From CALGLS01 sp047626155 (GTDB lineage: Bacteria; Bacteroidota; Bacteroidia; Chitinophagales; Saprospiraceae): 13,035 nucleotides of DNA. How positions within the stretch are numbered: position 1 is the stretch's first letter; the number at the start of each line of letters is the position of its first letter. Below, piece after piece: positions 1 to 6,734 of this stretch. Both the position numbers and the translations under genes were made by a program. Under the pieces are notes generated by a model, which was given only the letters and a program-made list of their open reading frames with translations, made no database searches and had not been told where the DNA came from. The stretch is from contig JBLHRR010000158.1 in the NCBI GenBank assembly GCA_047626155.1, forward strand, positions 1 through 13,035, given 5' to 3'.

Positions 1-1346
1 ATAAATTGGATAAGCTGTTCAATAGGACCATTCAACTGACCGATGATGTATTGAATAGCGAGCATCATACCGAGCGTCATTTCGCCATCGATTACTTGCT
101 TAGCCGCAATAAAGGTAATTAGGATATTCTTTGATTCATTCAAAAAAGAAGTCCCAAATCGTTGCCATTGATCGAGCTTTAATACTTTGATGCTAATGGT
201 GAAAAGCTTCGATTGAATGCGCTCCCACTCCCACCTTTTCTCCCGCTCCGCATTATGCAATTTAATGTCTTCAATTCCATCAATTAATTCTATCAGAGAA
301 CTTTGATTGGTGGCCATTTGATCGAATCGCTTATAATCATACTCTCTTCTTTTTGCCAGGAAGATCAATACCCAGCCAATATACATCAAAGTTGAAATAG
401 CAAAAACCATCAAAATGGTACTGCTATAATAAGCGAGTACAATTCCAAAAACAATAAAATTAAAAAATGAAAACAGCGTAATAAGTGACGCCGAAGTCAG
501 AAAAGTTTCTATTCTTTTATTGTCATAAATTCGTTGAAGTAAATCCCCCGTGAGTTTGGTATCAAAGAAGCGGATGGGGAGCTTCATCATTTTGGCGAGG
601 AAGTCAGAGATCAGTGTTATATTGACCCGGACCCCAACGTGTAGCAGTATCCAGGAACGTAGAAACTCTACGCCCATTCGAGTAGTAAACAAGATGAACT
701 GCGCAATCAAAATGATGGTTATAAAATCGACATCACCTGTATTGATTCCTTTGTCAACAATCATCTGAACCAAGAAAGGAAAAACCAACTGCAACAAAGA
801 ACCAACCAATAACCCTAACAATACTTGCCCGACTAAACTTTTATATTTAGAAACGATGGCCCAGAGGTAACCAAAATTACCTTTATCTATTTTTTCATCA
901 TCTTTTTCGAAGAAATCCGGAGTCGTTTCTATGAGCAATAGAATCCCCATCAATTCGTCATCTACTTTGTCACTGGCCCAGCCATTAAGAAATTCCTTCT
1001 TGGTTATTTTGAACAAACCCGCCGCAGGGTCTGCCACCCAAACATGCGTTTTATTAATCTTACGAACGACGATGAAATGATTTTGCCGCCAATGGGCAAT
1101 ACAAGGAAGTGGAATATCTTCGGTGATACGGTCGTAGCTAACCTTCACTCCTAGCGAGTGCATCCCAATGTGTTCAGCGGCATCGCTGATTCCCATTAGA
1201 GACACTCCTTCTCTATCTACATGAGAAATTTCCCGTACATATTTCTGAGAATAGATACGACCATAATGTTTCGCTATCATGCGGAGGCAGGTAGCTCCAC
1301 AATCCATAGCGTCCATTTGTTTATAGAACGGAAATTTCTTTAGCAT
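1..1346 (-). CDS. Peptidase C39 domain-containing ABC exporter, N-terminal 448 residues (C-terminus off window)
   Basis: The reading frame is open from an ATG at 1346 to the left edge, so the protein is cut by the window, not broken. Residues 1-125 form a C39 cysteine peptidase: QMDAMDCGATC places the catalytic Cys at 16, HFIVV gives His90, and VADPAAG gives Asp106. Residues about 171-440 are an ABC membrane domain with hydrophobic spans near 171-195, 209-228, 285-330 and from about 400. The ATP-binding domain must lie beyond position 1. Such transporters cleave double-glycine leaders and export bacteriocins or other small peptides across the inner membrane, usually with an HlyD-type adaptor. 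An in-frame GTG lies six codons upstream, and a stop precedes it; I prefer the ATG because the peptidase motif begins within ten residues of it. No leader peptide gene or adaptor is in view, so the cargo is unknown. Confidence 0.93.
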   Translation of the reverse strand, partial: MLKKFPFYKQMDAMDCGATCLRMIAKHYGRIYSQKYVREISHVDREGVSLMGISDAAEHIGMHSLGVKVSYDRITEDIPLPCIAHWRQNHFIVVRKINKTHVWVADPAAGLFKITKKEFLNGWASDKVDDELMGILLLIETTPDFFEKDDEKIDKGNFGYLWAIVSKYKSLVGQVLLGLLVGSLLQLVFPFLVQMIVDKGINTGDVDFITIILIAQFILFTTRMGVEFLRSWILLHVGVRVNITLISDFLAKMMKLPIRFFDTKLTGDLLQRIYDNKRIETFLTSASLITLFSFFNFIVFGIVLAYYSSTILMVFAISTLMYIGWVLIFLAKRREYDYKRFDQMATNQSSLIELIDGIEDIKLHNAEREKRWEWERIQSKLFTISIKVLKLDQWQRFGTSFLNESKNILITFIAAKQVIDGEMTLGMMLAIQYIIGQLNGPIEQLIQF

Positions 1347-1717
1347 TTCTTGAGTTGAGAGCACAGAATGACGATTCAAGTTAGCCAACCATCGTGCTCA
1401 TCCGGTTAATGTTTGTGTTTTATCGGACTGTTCTAAAGTGCATGGTAGGTCGTATCAAGTCTTTGTCCCATCTGTTTGTTGCAAATTAAAACGACAACAA
1501 ATGTACCTAAAATATATAAATAATCTATAATCTAATAAAAGGTTATTTTTTAGACAGGAACGGTTGATTCTACTTAGGTAGTGGTAGTAAAAAATTTGTT
1601 TTTTTAGTTTGCAAAATGGCGAGAAACGTAGGAATGGTAAGGGTTTTCGGGAAGTCAAGTCGTATGGAGGAAGAATTGGAAGTTGTAATTGGGGTTAAAA
1701 TAATTCAAAATGGAATG
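1347..1717. other. AT-rich spacer without a supported gene
   Basis: This part of the 565-base gap between the exporter start and the next gene has only short reading frames with no recognisable product. I looked on both strands for a small peptide with a double-glycine leader, which often accompanies C39 exporters, and found none. It holds the candidate -7 element at 1498-1505 and a poly-A/poly-T stretch near 1588-1605. The remaining part of the gap, from 1718, is occupied by a dispersed repeat. Confidence 0.6.
1498..1505 (-). promoter_or_regulatory. Possible Bacteroidota -7 element for the C39 exporter
   Basis: The minus strand reads TACATTTG, an exact match to the Bacteroidota -7 consensus TAnnTTTG, about 150 bases upstream of the exporter start. 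No TTG -33 element lies at the usual 17-23 base spacing, so this is a half-match only and could be chance in AT-rich DNA. Confidence 0.3.
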
Positions 1718-1866
1718 GTCGAGAAACCTATCTCTATGCATTGGAGATAGATTTCTCGACTCGTGCCTCGCTCGAAATGTAAGGAGTAATGTTATTCGTT
1801 ATCCCTCGACTCGCTCCTGCCCGTTCGGCAAGCTCAGGGTAAACTCTGCTCGCTCGGGATGACAGG
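1718..1866. repeat. Dispersed intergenic hairpin repeat, copy A
   Basis: The element opens with a near-perfect inverted repeat: left arm 1718-1734 and right arm 1744-1760 match at 16 of 17 positions around a 9-base loop. It continues with a module rich in CTCG steps and ends in CTCGGGATGACAG at 1853-1865. Copy B at 10014-10212 shares 31 identical bases (1748-1778 equals 10042-10072) plus a second module, TTCGGCAAGCTCAGG, in the same order and orientation. It lies just past the 3' end of the 132-residue gene. Its reverse-strand translation contains SRVYPELAERAG, a peptide I recall from many spurious reading frames in Bacteroidota genomes, which supports a REP-like, non-coding nature. No T-tract follows the hairpin on the plus strand. 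Confidence 0.85.
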
Positions 1867-1911
1867 AAATGTATCTTCATTTTTGATATCTGTTGCCCTA
1901 TCGTTTCCGTT

Positions 1912-2310
1912 TTACCGCAATGAAATGAAGTAAACATCTTCATTGTTTCGAGAGACTCCTAAAGCTCTAAATGGACAAGCTTCATTTAATTCGATTAAAT
2001 CAAAGACAGTACAGCCTTTGGGCAAACCACTGAAAATCAGAGAGAAAAAAGCCTCGCCTGTTTCTGGAACATGTTGCCAATTAGGCGCCATCACTATGTT
2101 TTCGACATGGGCCAATTCACTGCGGTGATCAGAATTTTTGTCGTACAAAAATGTAGCTGGTTGAATACGGATGCGCATCCAAGGTAGGTTACCGCTATTG
2201 TAAATGCAGTGAACGATTACTTGAGACTCTTCGGCAGTAAAGGTTTCTAACTGCTCTAGAAGAGACTTAGATATCTCGATTGTTGGCTTAGAAATGATGG
2301 TAGGGTTCAT
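1912..2310 (-). CDS. Conserved-looking hypothetical protein, 132 residues
   Basis: I do not recognise a named family. The protein has an ATG start and no signal peptide or membrane segment, so it is probably cytoplasmic as it stands. Alternating hydrophobic stretches (residues 30-36 SQVIVHC, 43-50, 87-94 AFFSLIF and 126-131) suggest a small beta-sandwich. The segment FSLIFSGLPKGCTVFDLIE at about 89-107 resembles a recurring pattern in Bacteroidota hypothetical proteins in which a beta domain carries a late 'F.L.F..LPKG...DLIE' stretch; this is from memory and not a domain assignment. Cysteines at 35, 100 and 112 show no metal-binding spacing. The gene stands alone: repeat copy A lies beyond its 3' end, and a divergent hydrolase gene begins about 200 bases upstream of its start. 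Confidence 0.7.
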   Translation of the reverse strand: MNPTIISKPTIEISKSLLEQLETFTAEESQVIVHCIYNSGNLPWMRIRIQPATFLYDKNSDHRSELAHVENIVMAPNWQHVPETGEAFFSLIFSGLPKGCTVFDLIELNEACPFRALGVSRNNEDVYFISLR

Positions 2311-2405
2311 GGTTAAAGAAATTGCTTTTAATTGTGATTACCAATCGTTGGACAAGGGGATAAACCGTGAAGCATAGAGATAAGTTCCGAGCTGATTAAT
2401 TTTCT

Positions 2406-2413
2406 TATATTTG
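2406..2413 (+). promoter_or_regulatory. Possible Bacteroidota -7 element for the MBL-fold gene
   Basis: TATATTTG matches the TAnnTTTG consensus exactly and lies 103 bases before the preferred ATG at 2517. No TTG is found 17-23 bases upstream, so only half of the promoter is supported. Confidence 0.35.
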
Positions 2414-2516
2414 GCCTCAGTGCACTGGAAACTAAGAACCTTAGAAAAAAAACAACCGATCCTCTTTGGCGGGTACCTTCTTCATTTCCTCATTCCTAAA
2501 TCAAAAAAAATACAAC

Positions 2517-3338
2517 ATGCCTTTCCATAAAATAAGTCTTGGTAAACTTGAGTGTATTGCACTAGAAGACAATTCCAGGATTATAGACCTCCGGAATGAG
2601 TTGCCACAAGTTCCTGAAGAATTATTGTTATCTGCTATAAAAGAAAATGGCGGGACAGACTTTCATGCTAAAGTAGGATTCAACAATTTATTGATTAAAA
2701 CGGAGCAGTATCTGGTATTGATAGATTCAGGAACAGGGAGCGACAAGCTCATCGAAAGCTTAGCAGAAGCAGGATTCCATCCTAAAGATATTGATTATCT
2801 GGTCATTACCCACAGCGATTTTGATCACATTGGTGGCATGGATAATTTTGCGAAAGCGAAGATCGTCTTCCCCAAAACAGCCTTTGATCTTTGGACCACG
2901 GAGATTTCCAGAAACAAGATGATCGAATCTTTTCAGGAAGTATTTTTAAAGTTTCTGACAGCAGAGTTTGTAGCTAAAGGAGTGGAATTCAGACAACATT
3001 ATGGTAGCGAAAAATTACCTTCTCTTTTATCCCGAATGATCTTAGTCAAAGAGGAGGAAGAGTTTTTACCCGGATTCAGAATGGTGGCTACCACAGGGCA
3101 TAGGCCGGATCACTTCGCGGTGGAGATCATTTCCGAAGAGAAAACCTTACTGCATATTGCAGATGGCTGGCGACATAAAATACAAGTGAAACATCCAGAT
3201 TGGCATTCAATTTATGATTCTTATCCGGATCAGATGGCGGAAAGTATTGGAGTAGCAATAAAGCGGGCAAAGGAGAAAAATGCCATTTTATTTGGGGCGC
3301 ATTTTGAATGGCCCGGATTTGTTTTTAGTGACTATTGA
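2517..3338 (+). CDS. MBL-fold metallo-hydrolase
   Basis: This 273-residue protein has the metallo-beta-lactamase fold signature, numbered from the preferred ATG: THSDFDHIGG supplies His99, Asp101, Asp103 and His104. ATTGHRPDH gives His195, HIADG gives the bridging Asp216, and GAHFEWPG gives His262. The second His of the classical HxHxDH motif is Asp here, a variant known in several MBL hydrolase subgroups. An upstream in-frame TTG at 2466 would add 17 residues, MAGTFFISSFLNQKKYN, but TTG is a rare start and the MBL core begins after 2517, so I chose the ATG. With no signal peptide from this start, a cytoplasmic location is expected. The substrate (lactone, thioester, phosphoester or other) cannot be inferred. 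Its last 14 bases overlap the convergent TPR gene. Confidence 0.88.
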   Translation: MPFHKISLGKLECIALEDNSRIIDLRNELPQVPEELLLSAIKENGGTDFHAKVGFNNLLIKTEQYLVLIDSGTGSDKLIESLAEAGFHPKDIDYLVITHSDFDHIGGMDNFAKAKIVFPKTAFDLWTTEISRNKMIESFQEVFLKFLTAEFVAKGVEFRQHYGSEKLPSLLSRMILVKEEEEFLPGFRMVATTGHRPDHFAVEIISEEKTLLHIADGWRHKIQVKHPDWHSIYDSYPDQMAESIGVAIKRAKEKNAILFGAHFEWPGFVFSDY

Positions 3339-4299
3339 ACGACTTTATTTTTTCCAAATCTTCTTTCAAATATATGGCATCTTTAATATGCCTGTGCTTG
3401 TTTTCTATTTTTAACATTTTACTTAACAATGCTTCTACTTTATCTTGTTCTTTTCGGTAATCCGATAAAAGGCTCAATACTAAGAACCACTCTGCGTCTT
3501 CTACAATCTTCACTTCTGAGTTATTGCTTAAATGCTCAAACAAAGGCTTTGCTTTTTGGTACTCACCCAATTTGAAATAAGCATGAGCAAGGAATGGTTT
3601 CGCCAAATCATAATCTTCCCTTTCTTTGGAGCGGTTTATTTTTTGAAAACTTAAAACAGCTTGCTTCATATCTTTACCTTCCACATAAGCGGTAATACCA
3701 TCAAAGAGATTTTTATTTTGGATTGGCTTTGCGTCTTTATATAAAAGCTCCTCCCCTATTGGATAATCGGAAGCGGCATAAAGTTGCTTAGCCAGCATGA
3801 TGTATTCCAGTCCAGTAGACTTTACCTCCTTATTTTCTTTTTGAGCAATTGACTTATGTTGAGCTATTGTTTTAAAAACAGCAGCCTCTTCTATTTTTGA
3901 ATTGGTTCTTACATCCGTTTTCCTTTTTGAAATAGTCCCTCGTGCCCCTTCCGCTAAAGGAGGTGCTGCTGAACCATCAGTGTATCCGGCAGTATATTGT
4001 TGGGTTGGGTCGGCTTCTGAAACGTTCTCGTCGTTTTTGTCTTTAGAAAGGAACTGGAAAATAAAAAAGGCCGATACTAAAATGACAACAATAGCAAGCC
4101 AGTTAATACGATTAGGGTTCTTATTGTTATTTGATTCCTTTCGGGAAATGGATTGCTTTTCCTTAAAGCGTTTTTTATTCACCTGATGATTCAATTCCGG
4201 ATTACTCATCAATTCTTCCTCAAAAACTTTTGTTTCAGCTTCTGAAAGATTCCCATTAAGATAAGCATGGAGTTGCTGATTGATCCGAGCTGATTTCAT
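3325..4299 (-). CDS. Single-pass membrane protein: anti-sigma-like N-terminus plus C-terminal TPR repeats
   Basis: The 324-residue protein starts with about 45 residues (INQQLHAYLNGNLSEAETKVFEEE) that resemble the N-terminal helical domain of Bacteroidota anti-sigma-type proteins but lack a Cys/His zinc site. A basic linker leads to one transmembrane helix at about 66-84 (WLAIVVILVSAFFIFQFL), followed by a low-complexity stretch with SAAPPLAEGARG at 110-121. Residues about 163-320 are helical, and 196-285 fit tetratricopeptide repeats (AYFKLGEYQKAKPLFEHL; DAEWFLVLSLLSD). Positive charge before the helix predicts a cytoplasmic N-terminus and a periplasmic TPR part. Proteins of this layout are common in Bacteroidota, often beside an ECF sigma gene; none is present here. 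Its 3' end overlaps the hydrolase gene, and it is separated from the upstream Lrp-type gene by two terminator-like hairpins, so it is probably monocistronic. The exact role is unknown. Confidence 0.85.
   Translation of the reverse strand: MKSARINQQLHAYLNGNLSEAETKVFEEELMSNPELNHQVNKKRFKEKQSISRKESNNNKNPNRINWLAIVVILVSAFFIFQFLSKDKNDENVSEADPTQQYTAGYTDGSAAPPLAEGARGTISKRKTDVRTNSKIEEAAVFKTIAQHKSIAQKENKEVKSTGLEYIMLAKQLYAASDYPIGEELLYKDAKPIQNKNLFDGITAYVEGKDMKQAVLSFQKINRSKEREDYDLAKPFLAHAYFKLGEYQKAKPLFEHLSNNSEVKIVEDAEWFLVLSLLSDYRKEQDKVEALLSKMLKIENKHRHIKDAIYLKEDLEKIKSFNSH
3937..3970. repeat. Imperfect palindrome inside the TPR gene linker
   Basis: On the sense (minus) strand, GCACCTCC and GGAAGGGGC flank TTTAGC and can pair imperfectly. 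It encodes about APPLAEGARG within the disordered linker after the membrane helix. Its composition differs from the AT-rich gene around it, and it looks like a small REP-like insertion carried in frame. This is inference; only one copy is in the window. Confidence 0.3.
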
Positions 4300-4483
4300 T
4301 CTGATTGTTTCGTTTTAGAGAAAATAACTCTAAGTGTTAGCGAAAAACAGAGGGGAAGGTTCCGTTTTAGACGTGAAATTTGGAAAAATAATTTAGTAAT
4401 CAGTCAATCAGAAGCAAGATGAGAAAGAGATGCATTTTTTTCGTAGCGTCGTTGCCGTTCCCAATTACATCTAAAGGGAAATC

Positions 4484-4515
4484 AAAAAAGAGCCACCCCC
4501 AGAAGGAAGTGGCTC
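4484..4515 (-). terminator. Rho-independent terminator of the Lrp-type gene
   Basis: Read on the minus strand, GAGCCAC (4515-4509) pairs with GTGGCTC (4496-4490) and is followed directly by a run of six T (4489-4484). It lies 40 bases past the stop codon of the Lrp/AsnC gene, in the right orientation and place to end its transcript before the TPR gene. Confidence 0.8.
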
Positions 4516-4527
4516 CATTTATTTTAC

Positions 4528-4548
4528 AAAAGCCCGAAAGGAGCTTTT
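4528..4548 (-). terminator. Second hairpin directly after the Lrp-type stop codon
   Basis: The minus strand reads AAAAGCTCCTTTCGGGCTTTT. AAAAGC pairs with GCTTTT and CC with GG around a TTTC loop, with one bulged T. It begins 7 bases after the stop codon and may act in tandem with the stronger hairpin at 4484-4515. Its T-run is short, so it may be a 3'-end stabilising stem, not a full terminator. Confidence 0.5.
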
Positions 4549-4554
4549 AGTTTT

Positions 4555-5031
4555 TTATTCATATTCAAAAGGAAGAATTCTTACATCCTTCACGGTTGAA
4601 AGTGTCATCAATGTTTTCAAACGCTCTATTTCTTCAATTTGAGAAAGCGTCTTGAACAATAATTGTTCATAAGAAGGTAAATCTTTACAAACGATCTTGA
4701 TCAGAAAATCGGCTTCACCTGTAATGATATAGCACTCTGTTATTTCGCTTATTTCTTTGATCTTATCCAAGAAGTTATTCAAGGCATTTTCTTTCTGCCA
4801 AGCCAGAGAAACCAATACGAAAGTCTTTACCGATAAACCAATTGCTTGTGGGTTTACCACAGCATGGTAGCTTTCGATAATTTTTGAGTTTTCCAATTTT
4901 TTCACTCGCTCTAAGGTCGGAGCCGGCGATAAACCAATCTTTTTAGATAGTTCTAAATTGGTAATCTTACTATTCTCCTGTAGGATCTTCAGGATCTTCA
5001 AATCCACTTTGTCCATTCTTTGATCTAACAT
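4555..5031 (-). CDS. Lrp/AsnC family transcriptional regulator
   Basis: The 158-residue product has the usual length and order of the family. A winged helix-turn-helix occupies residues 7-58 (DKVDLKILKILQENSKITNL, then recognition helix SPAPTLERVKKLE at 35-47). A RAM/AsnC ligand-binding and oligomerisation domain fills about 62-155, with the characteristic TGEADFLIKIVCKDL at 104-118. Family members sense amino acids and act as dimers or octamers on wrapped DNA. I use the ATG at 5031; an in-frame TTG at 5037 would add two residues, and the Met at residue 6 is also possible. It has its own well-formed promoter and terminator. It is divergent from pepT across 383 bases, which suggests, but does not prove, autoregulation and control of peptide use. 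Confidence 0.93.
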   Translation of the reverse strand: MLDQRMDKVDLKILKILQENSKITNLELSKKIGLSPAPTLERVKKLENSKIIESYHAVVNPQAIGLSVKTFVLVSLAWQKENALNNFLDKIKEISEITECYIITGEADFLIKIVCKDLPSYEQLLFKTLSQIEEIERLKTLMTLSTVKDVRILPFEYE

Positions 5032-5037
5032 ATTCAA

Positions 5038-5057
5038 ATTTTAGTTTATTTTAGTTC
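5038..5057. repeat. Tandem 10-bp repeat in the Lrp-type gene leader
   Basis: ATTTTAGTTT (5038-5047) is followed immediately by ATTTTAGTTC (5048-5057), with 9 of 10 bases identical. The period equals about one helical turn, and the pair lies between the predicted promoter and the start codon. It could be a regulator-binding site or simply the A-rich leader that helps translation in Bacteroidota. Confidence 0.45.
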
Positions 5058-5100
5058 TTAAATTATAGCGCCTTCTTCTATGCTCTTTAAAAATCAGTCG

Positions 5101-5131
5101 CAAAAATAGCTGTTTTTCAAACCGGGCACAA
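5101..5131 (-). promoter_or_regulatory. Bacteroidota-type promoter for the Lrp-type gene
   Basis: On the minus strand TTG (5131-5129), 20 bases, then TATTTTTG (5108-5101) fits the Bacteroidota pattern TTG-N17-23-TAnnTTTG. Transcription would start near 5094, giving a leader of about 60 bases. Of the promoter candidates in this window, this one fits the consensus best. Confidence 0.55.
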
Positions 5132-5256
5132 GATAGCTTAGAAAAAAGTAAATTTCTAGTTTTAGTAAAAAAACCTCCTATAATTCGTTAAAACTGTTGA
5201 TTTTAAGGGCTATTTACAATTTTATTTCGTGAAGGTAAAATTAGACCTGTTAAATC

Positions 5257-5266
5257 ATGTTAACAT
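5257..5266. promoter_or_regulatory. Perfect palindrome ATGTTAACAT, possible operator
   Basis: A 10-base perfect palindrome lies about midway between the divergent Lrp-type and pepT promoters, 58 bases before the pepT -7 element. The position suits an operator for the adjacent Lrp/AsnC regulator, but the link is inference, and a 10-base palindrome can arise by chance in AT-rich DNA. Confidence 0.35.
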
Positions 5267-5324
5267 AAAGGTAAATTTTAGGCATTTCTCTACTGCTCAA
5301 GACAGCTCCTTTCCACAAAAAAAT

Positions 5325-5332
5325 TAACTTTG
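5325..5332 (+). promoter_or_regulatory. Possible -7 element for pepT
   Basis: TAACTTTG matches TAnnTTTG exactly, 82 bases before the pepT ATG. A TTG -33 element at normal spacing is absent, which would fit a promoter needing an activator, or a false match. Confidence 0.4.
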
Positions 5333-5414
5333 TAGCCACTTTGGTCTGAATGTTCCATTTACTCATAACGCAGACCATTATGGGCAATAATTCGTAAAAA
5401 CAATATAATCAATA

Positions 5415-6662
5415 ATGACAAATTTTCATTTCACTGCCGCCGAGCGTTTTTTAAAGTATGTAACTGTAGATACACAGTCTGATCCTAATTCCATGACCCA
5501 TCCTTCCACCGAGAAGCAAAAAGACCTCGGGAAGATTCTGGTTGAAGAGTTATTAGCCATGGGAATCGAGGATGCACATATAGATGAGTTCTCTTATGTC
5601 TATGCGACCATTCCTTCCAACACAACCAAAAAAGTTCCGGTCATTTGCTTTTGCGCGCATATGGATACGGCACCCGATGCCAGTGGAACAAATGTAAAAC
5701 CAATTGTACATAAAAATTATAATGGTTCAGATATTGTACTTCCGGATGATCCAACTCAGATAGTCTCTTCCAGCCGTTACCCTTTTCTAAAGGAAAAAAT
5801 CGGAGAAGACATTATCACGGCTAGCGGTTTGACTTTGCTGGGTTCAGATGACAAAGCAGGGGTCGCAGAAATTATGGATGCTGCCTACCAATTGATGAAC
5901 AATCCGGACATCAAACATGGAAAAATAAGATTGCTGTTCACCCCAGATGAAGAAGTAGGCCGAGGTGTTGACAAGATAGATATGGAAAAACTCGGTGCTG
6001 AATTTGGCTATACCCTCGACGGCGGAAAGCCAGGTTCTTTAGAAGACGAGACCTTCTCTGCTGACGGAGTAAGCATTGAGATCAAAGGAGTCCCTATTCA
6101 CCCTGGATATGCCAAGGACAAAATGGAAAATGCGATCAAGGTTGCTGCAGACATCATTGCCCGTTTGCCAAAATACCATCTCTCTCCTGAGACCACAGAA
6201 GGCAAGCAAGGTTTCGTTCATCCTACAGCTGTAAATGGTTTGTTAGAATCTGCTACTGTAAAGTTCATAGTGCGTGACTTTACTGATGAGAAATTAGCAC
6301 AACATCATGCTTTACTCAAACAAATAACGGAAGAAGTATTGTTACACTACCCTGGCTCAACAGCCACTTTTACGGTAACGGAACAATACCGAAACATGAA
6401 AAAAATATTGGATAAGCATCCTGAGGTTGCAGCTTATGCCCATGAGGCCATTAGTCGTATCGGGCTTGAGCCAAAGAAGGACAGTATCCGTGGTGGTACC
6501 GATGGCTCCCGCCTTTCTTTCATGGGGCTGCCTTGTCCTAACATCTTCGCTGGAGAGCAAGCGATTCATTCCAAGCACGAATGGGTCAGTATTCAGGATA
6601 TGAATAAGGCGGTTGAAATGATAATTAATATTAGTATGATCTGGGAGGAGAAAGCTGCCTAG
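5415..6662 (+). CDS. pepT: Peptidase T (tripeptide aminopeptidase), M20B
   Basis: PepT is a cytosolic dizinc enzyme that removes the N-terminal residue from tripeptides, completing the breakdown of peptides. The 415-residue length is close to that of the enterobacterial enzyme (about 408). Visible active-site residues are His82 and Asp84 (CAHMDTAPD), the bridging Asp145 (LLGSDDKAG), Glu179/Glu180 (FTPDEEVGRG), Asp202 (YTLDGG) and His385 (EQAIHSKHEW). They match the known PepT set in order, with offsets of 4-6 residues. The dimerisation or lid domain lies at about 215-325, and the substrate-binding IRGGTDGSRLS at 358-368. The ATG start begins the expected N-terminal helix, and no signal peptide is present. 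The gene is monocistronic with a strong terminator 36 bases after the stop, and is divergent from an Lrp/AsnC regulator. Nothing essential is missing. Confidence 0.97.
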   Translation: MTNFHFTAAERFLKYVTVDTQSDPNSMTHPSTEKQKDLGKILVEELLAMGIEDAHIDEFSYVYATIPSNTTKKVPVICFCAHMDTAPDASGTNVKPIVHKNYNGSDIVLPDDPTQIVSSSRYPFLKEKIGEDIITASGLTLLGSDDKAGVAEIMDAAYQLMNNPDIKHGKIRLLFTPDEEVGRGVDKIDMEKLGAEFGYTLDGGKPGSLEDETFSADGVSIEIKGVPIHPGYAKDKMENAIKVAADIIARLPKYHLSPETTEGKQGFVHPTAVNGLLESATVKFIVRDFTDEKLAQHHALLKQITEEVLLHYPGSTATFTVTEQYRNMKKILDKHPEVAAYAHEAISRIGLEPKKDSIRGGTDGSRLSFMGLPCPNIFAGEQAIHSKHEWVSIQDMNKAVEMIINISMIWEEKAA

Positions 6663-6697
6663 AAAGGTAAATACAACGATCCTGGCTTTTGGATTTA

Positions 6698-6734
6698 GGG
6701 CAATTGACTTAGGGTCAATTGCCCTTTATTTTTG
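6698..6734 (+). terminator. Strong rho-independent terminator of pepT
   Basis: GGGCAATTGAC (6698-6708) and GTCAATTGCCC (6714-6724) form a perfect 11-base-pair stem around the loop TTAGG, followed by TTTATTTTTG. Stem, loop size and T-tract are all textbook, and it lies 36 bases past the pepT stop. Confidence 0.92.

Noticed and set aside
1455..1658. 67-residue minus-strand reading frame
   Set aside because: Low-complexity, aromatic-rich translation of AT-rich spacer with no family resemblance; no leader-peptide pattern.
1616..1750. 44-codon plus-strand frame, MARNVGMVRVFGKSS...
   Set aside because: It runs into the repeat hairpin, which supplies its stop, and has no clear promoter or recognisable product.
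1734..1943. 69-residue minus-strand reading frame containing VYPELAERAG
   Set aside because: It is the translation of repeat copy A and also overlaps the end of the 132-residue gene; composition follows the repeat and not a protein.
2466..2516. TTG-initiated N-terminal extension of the MBL hydrolase
   Set aside because: An ATG at 2517 gives a normal N-terminus; the extension is not needed for the fold.
4419..4550. 43-residue plus-strand frame with a signal-like start
   Set aside because: It reads straight through two terminator hairpins on the opposite strand and resembles no protein.
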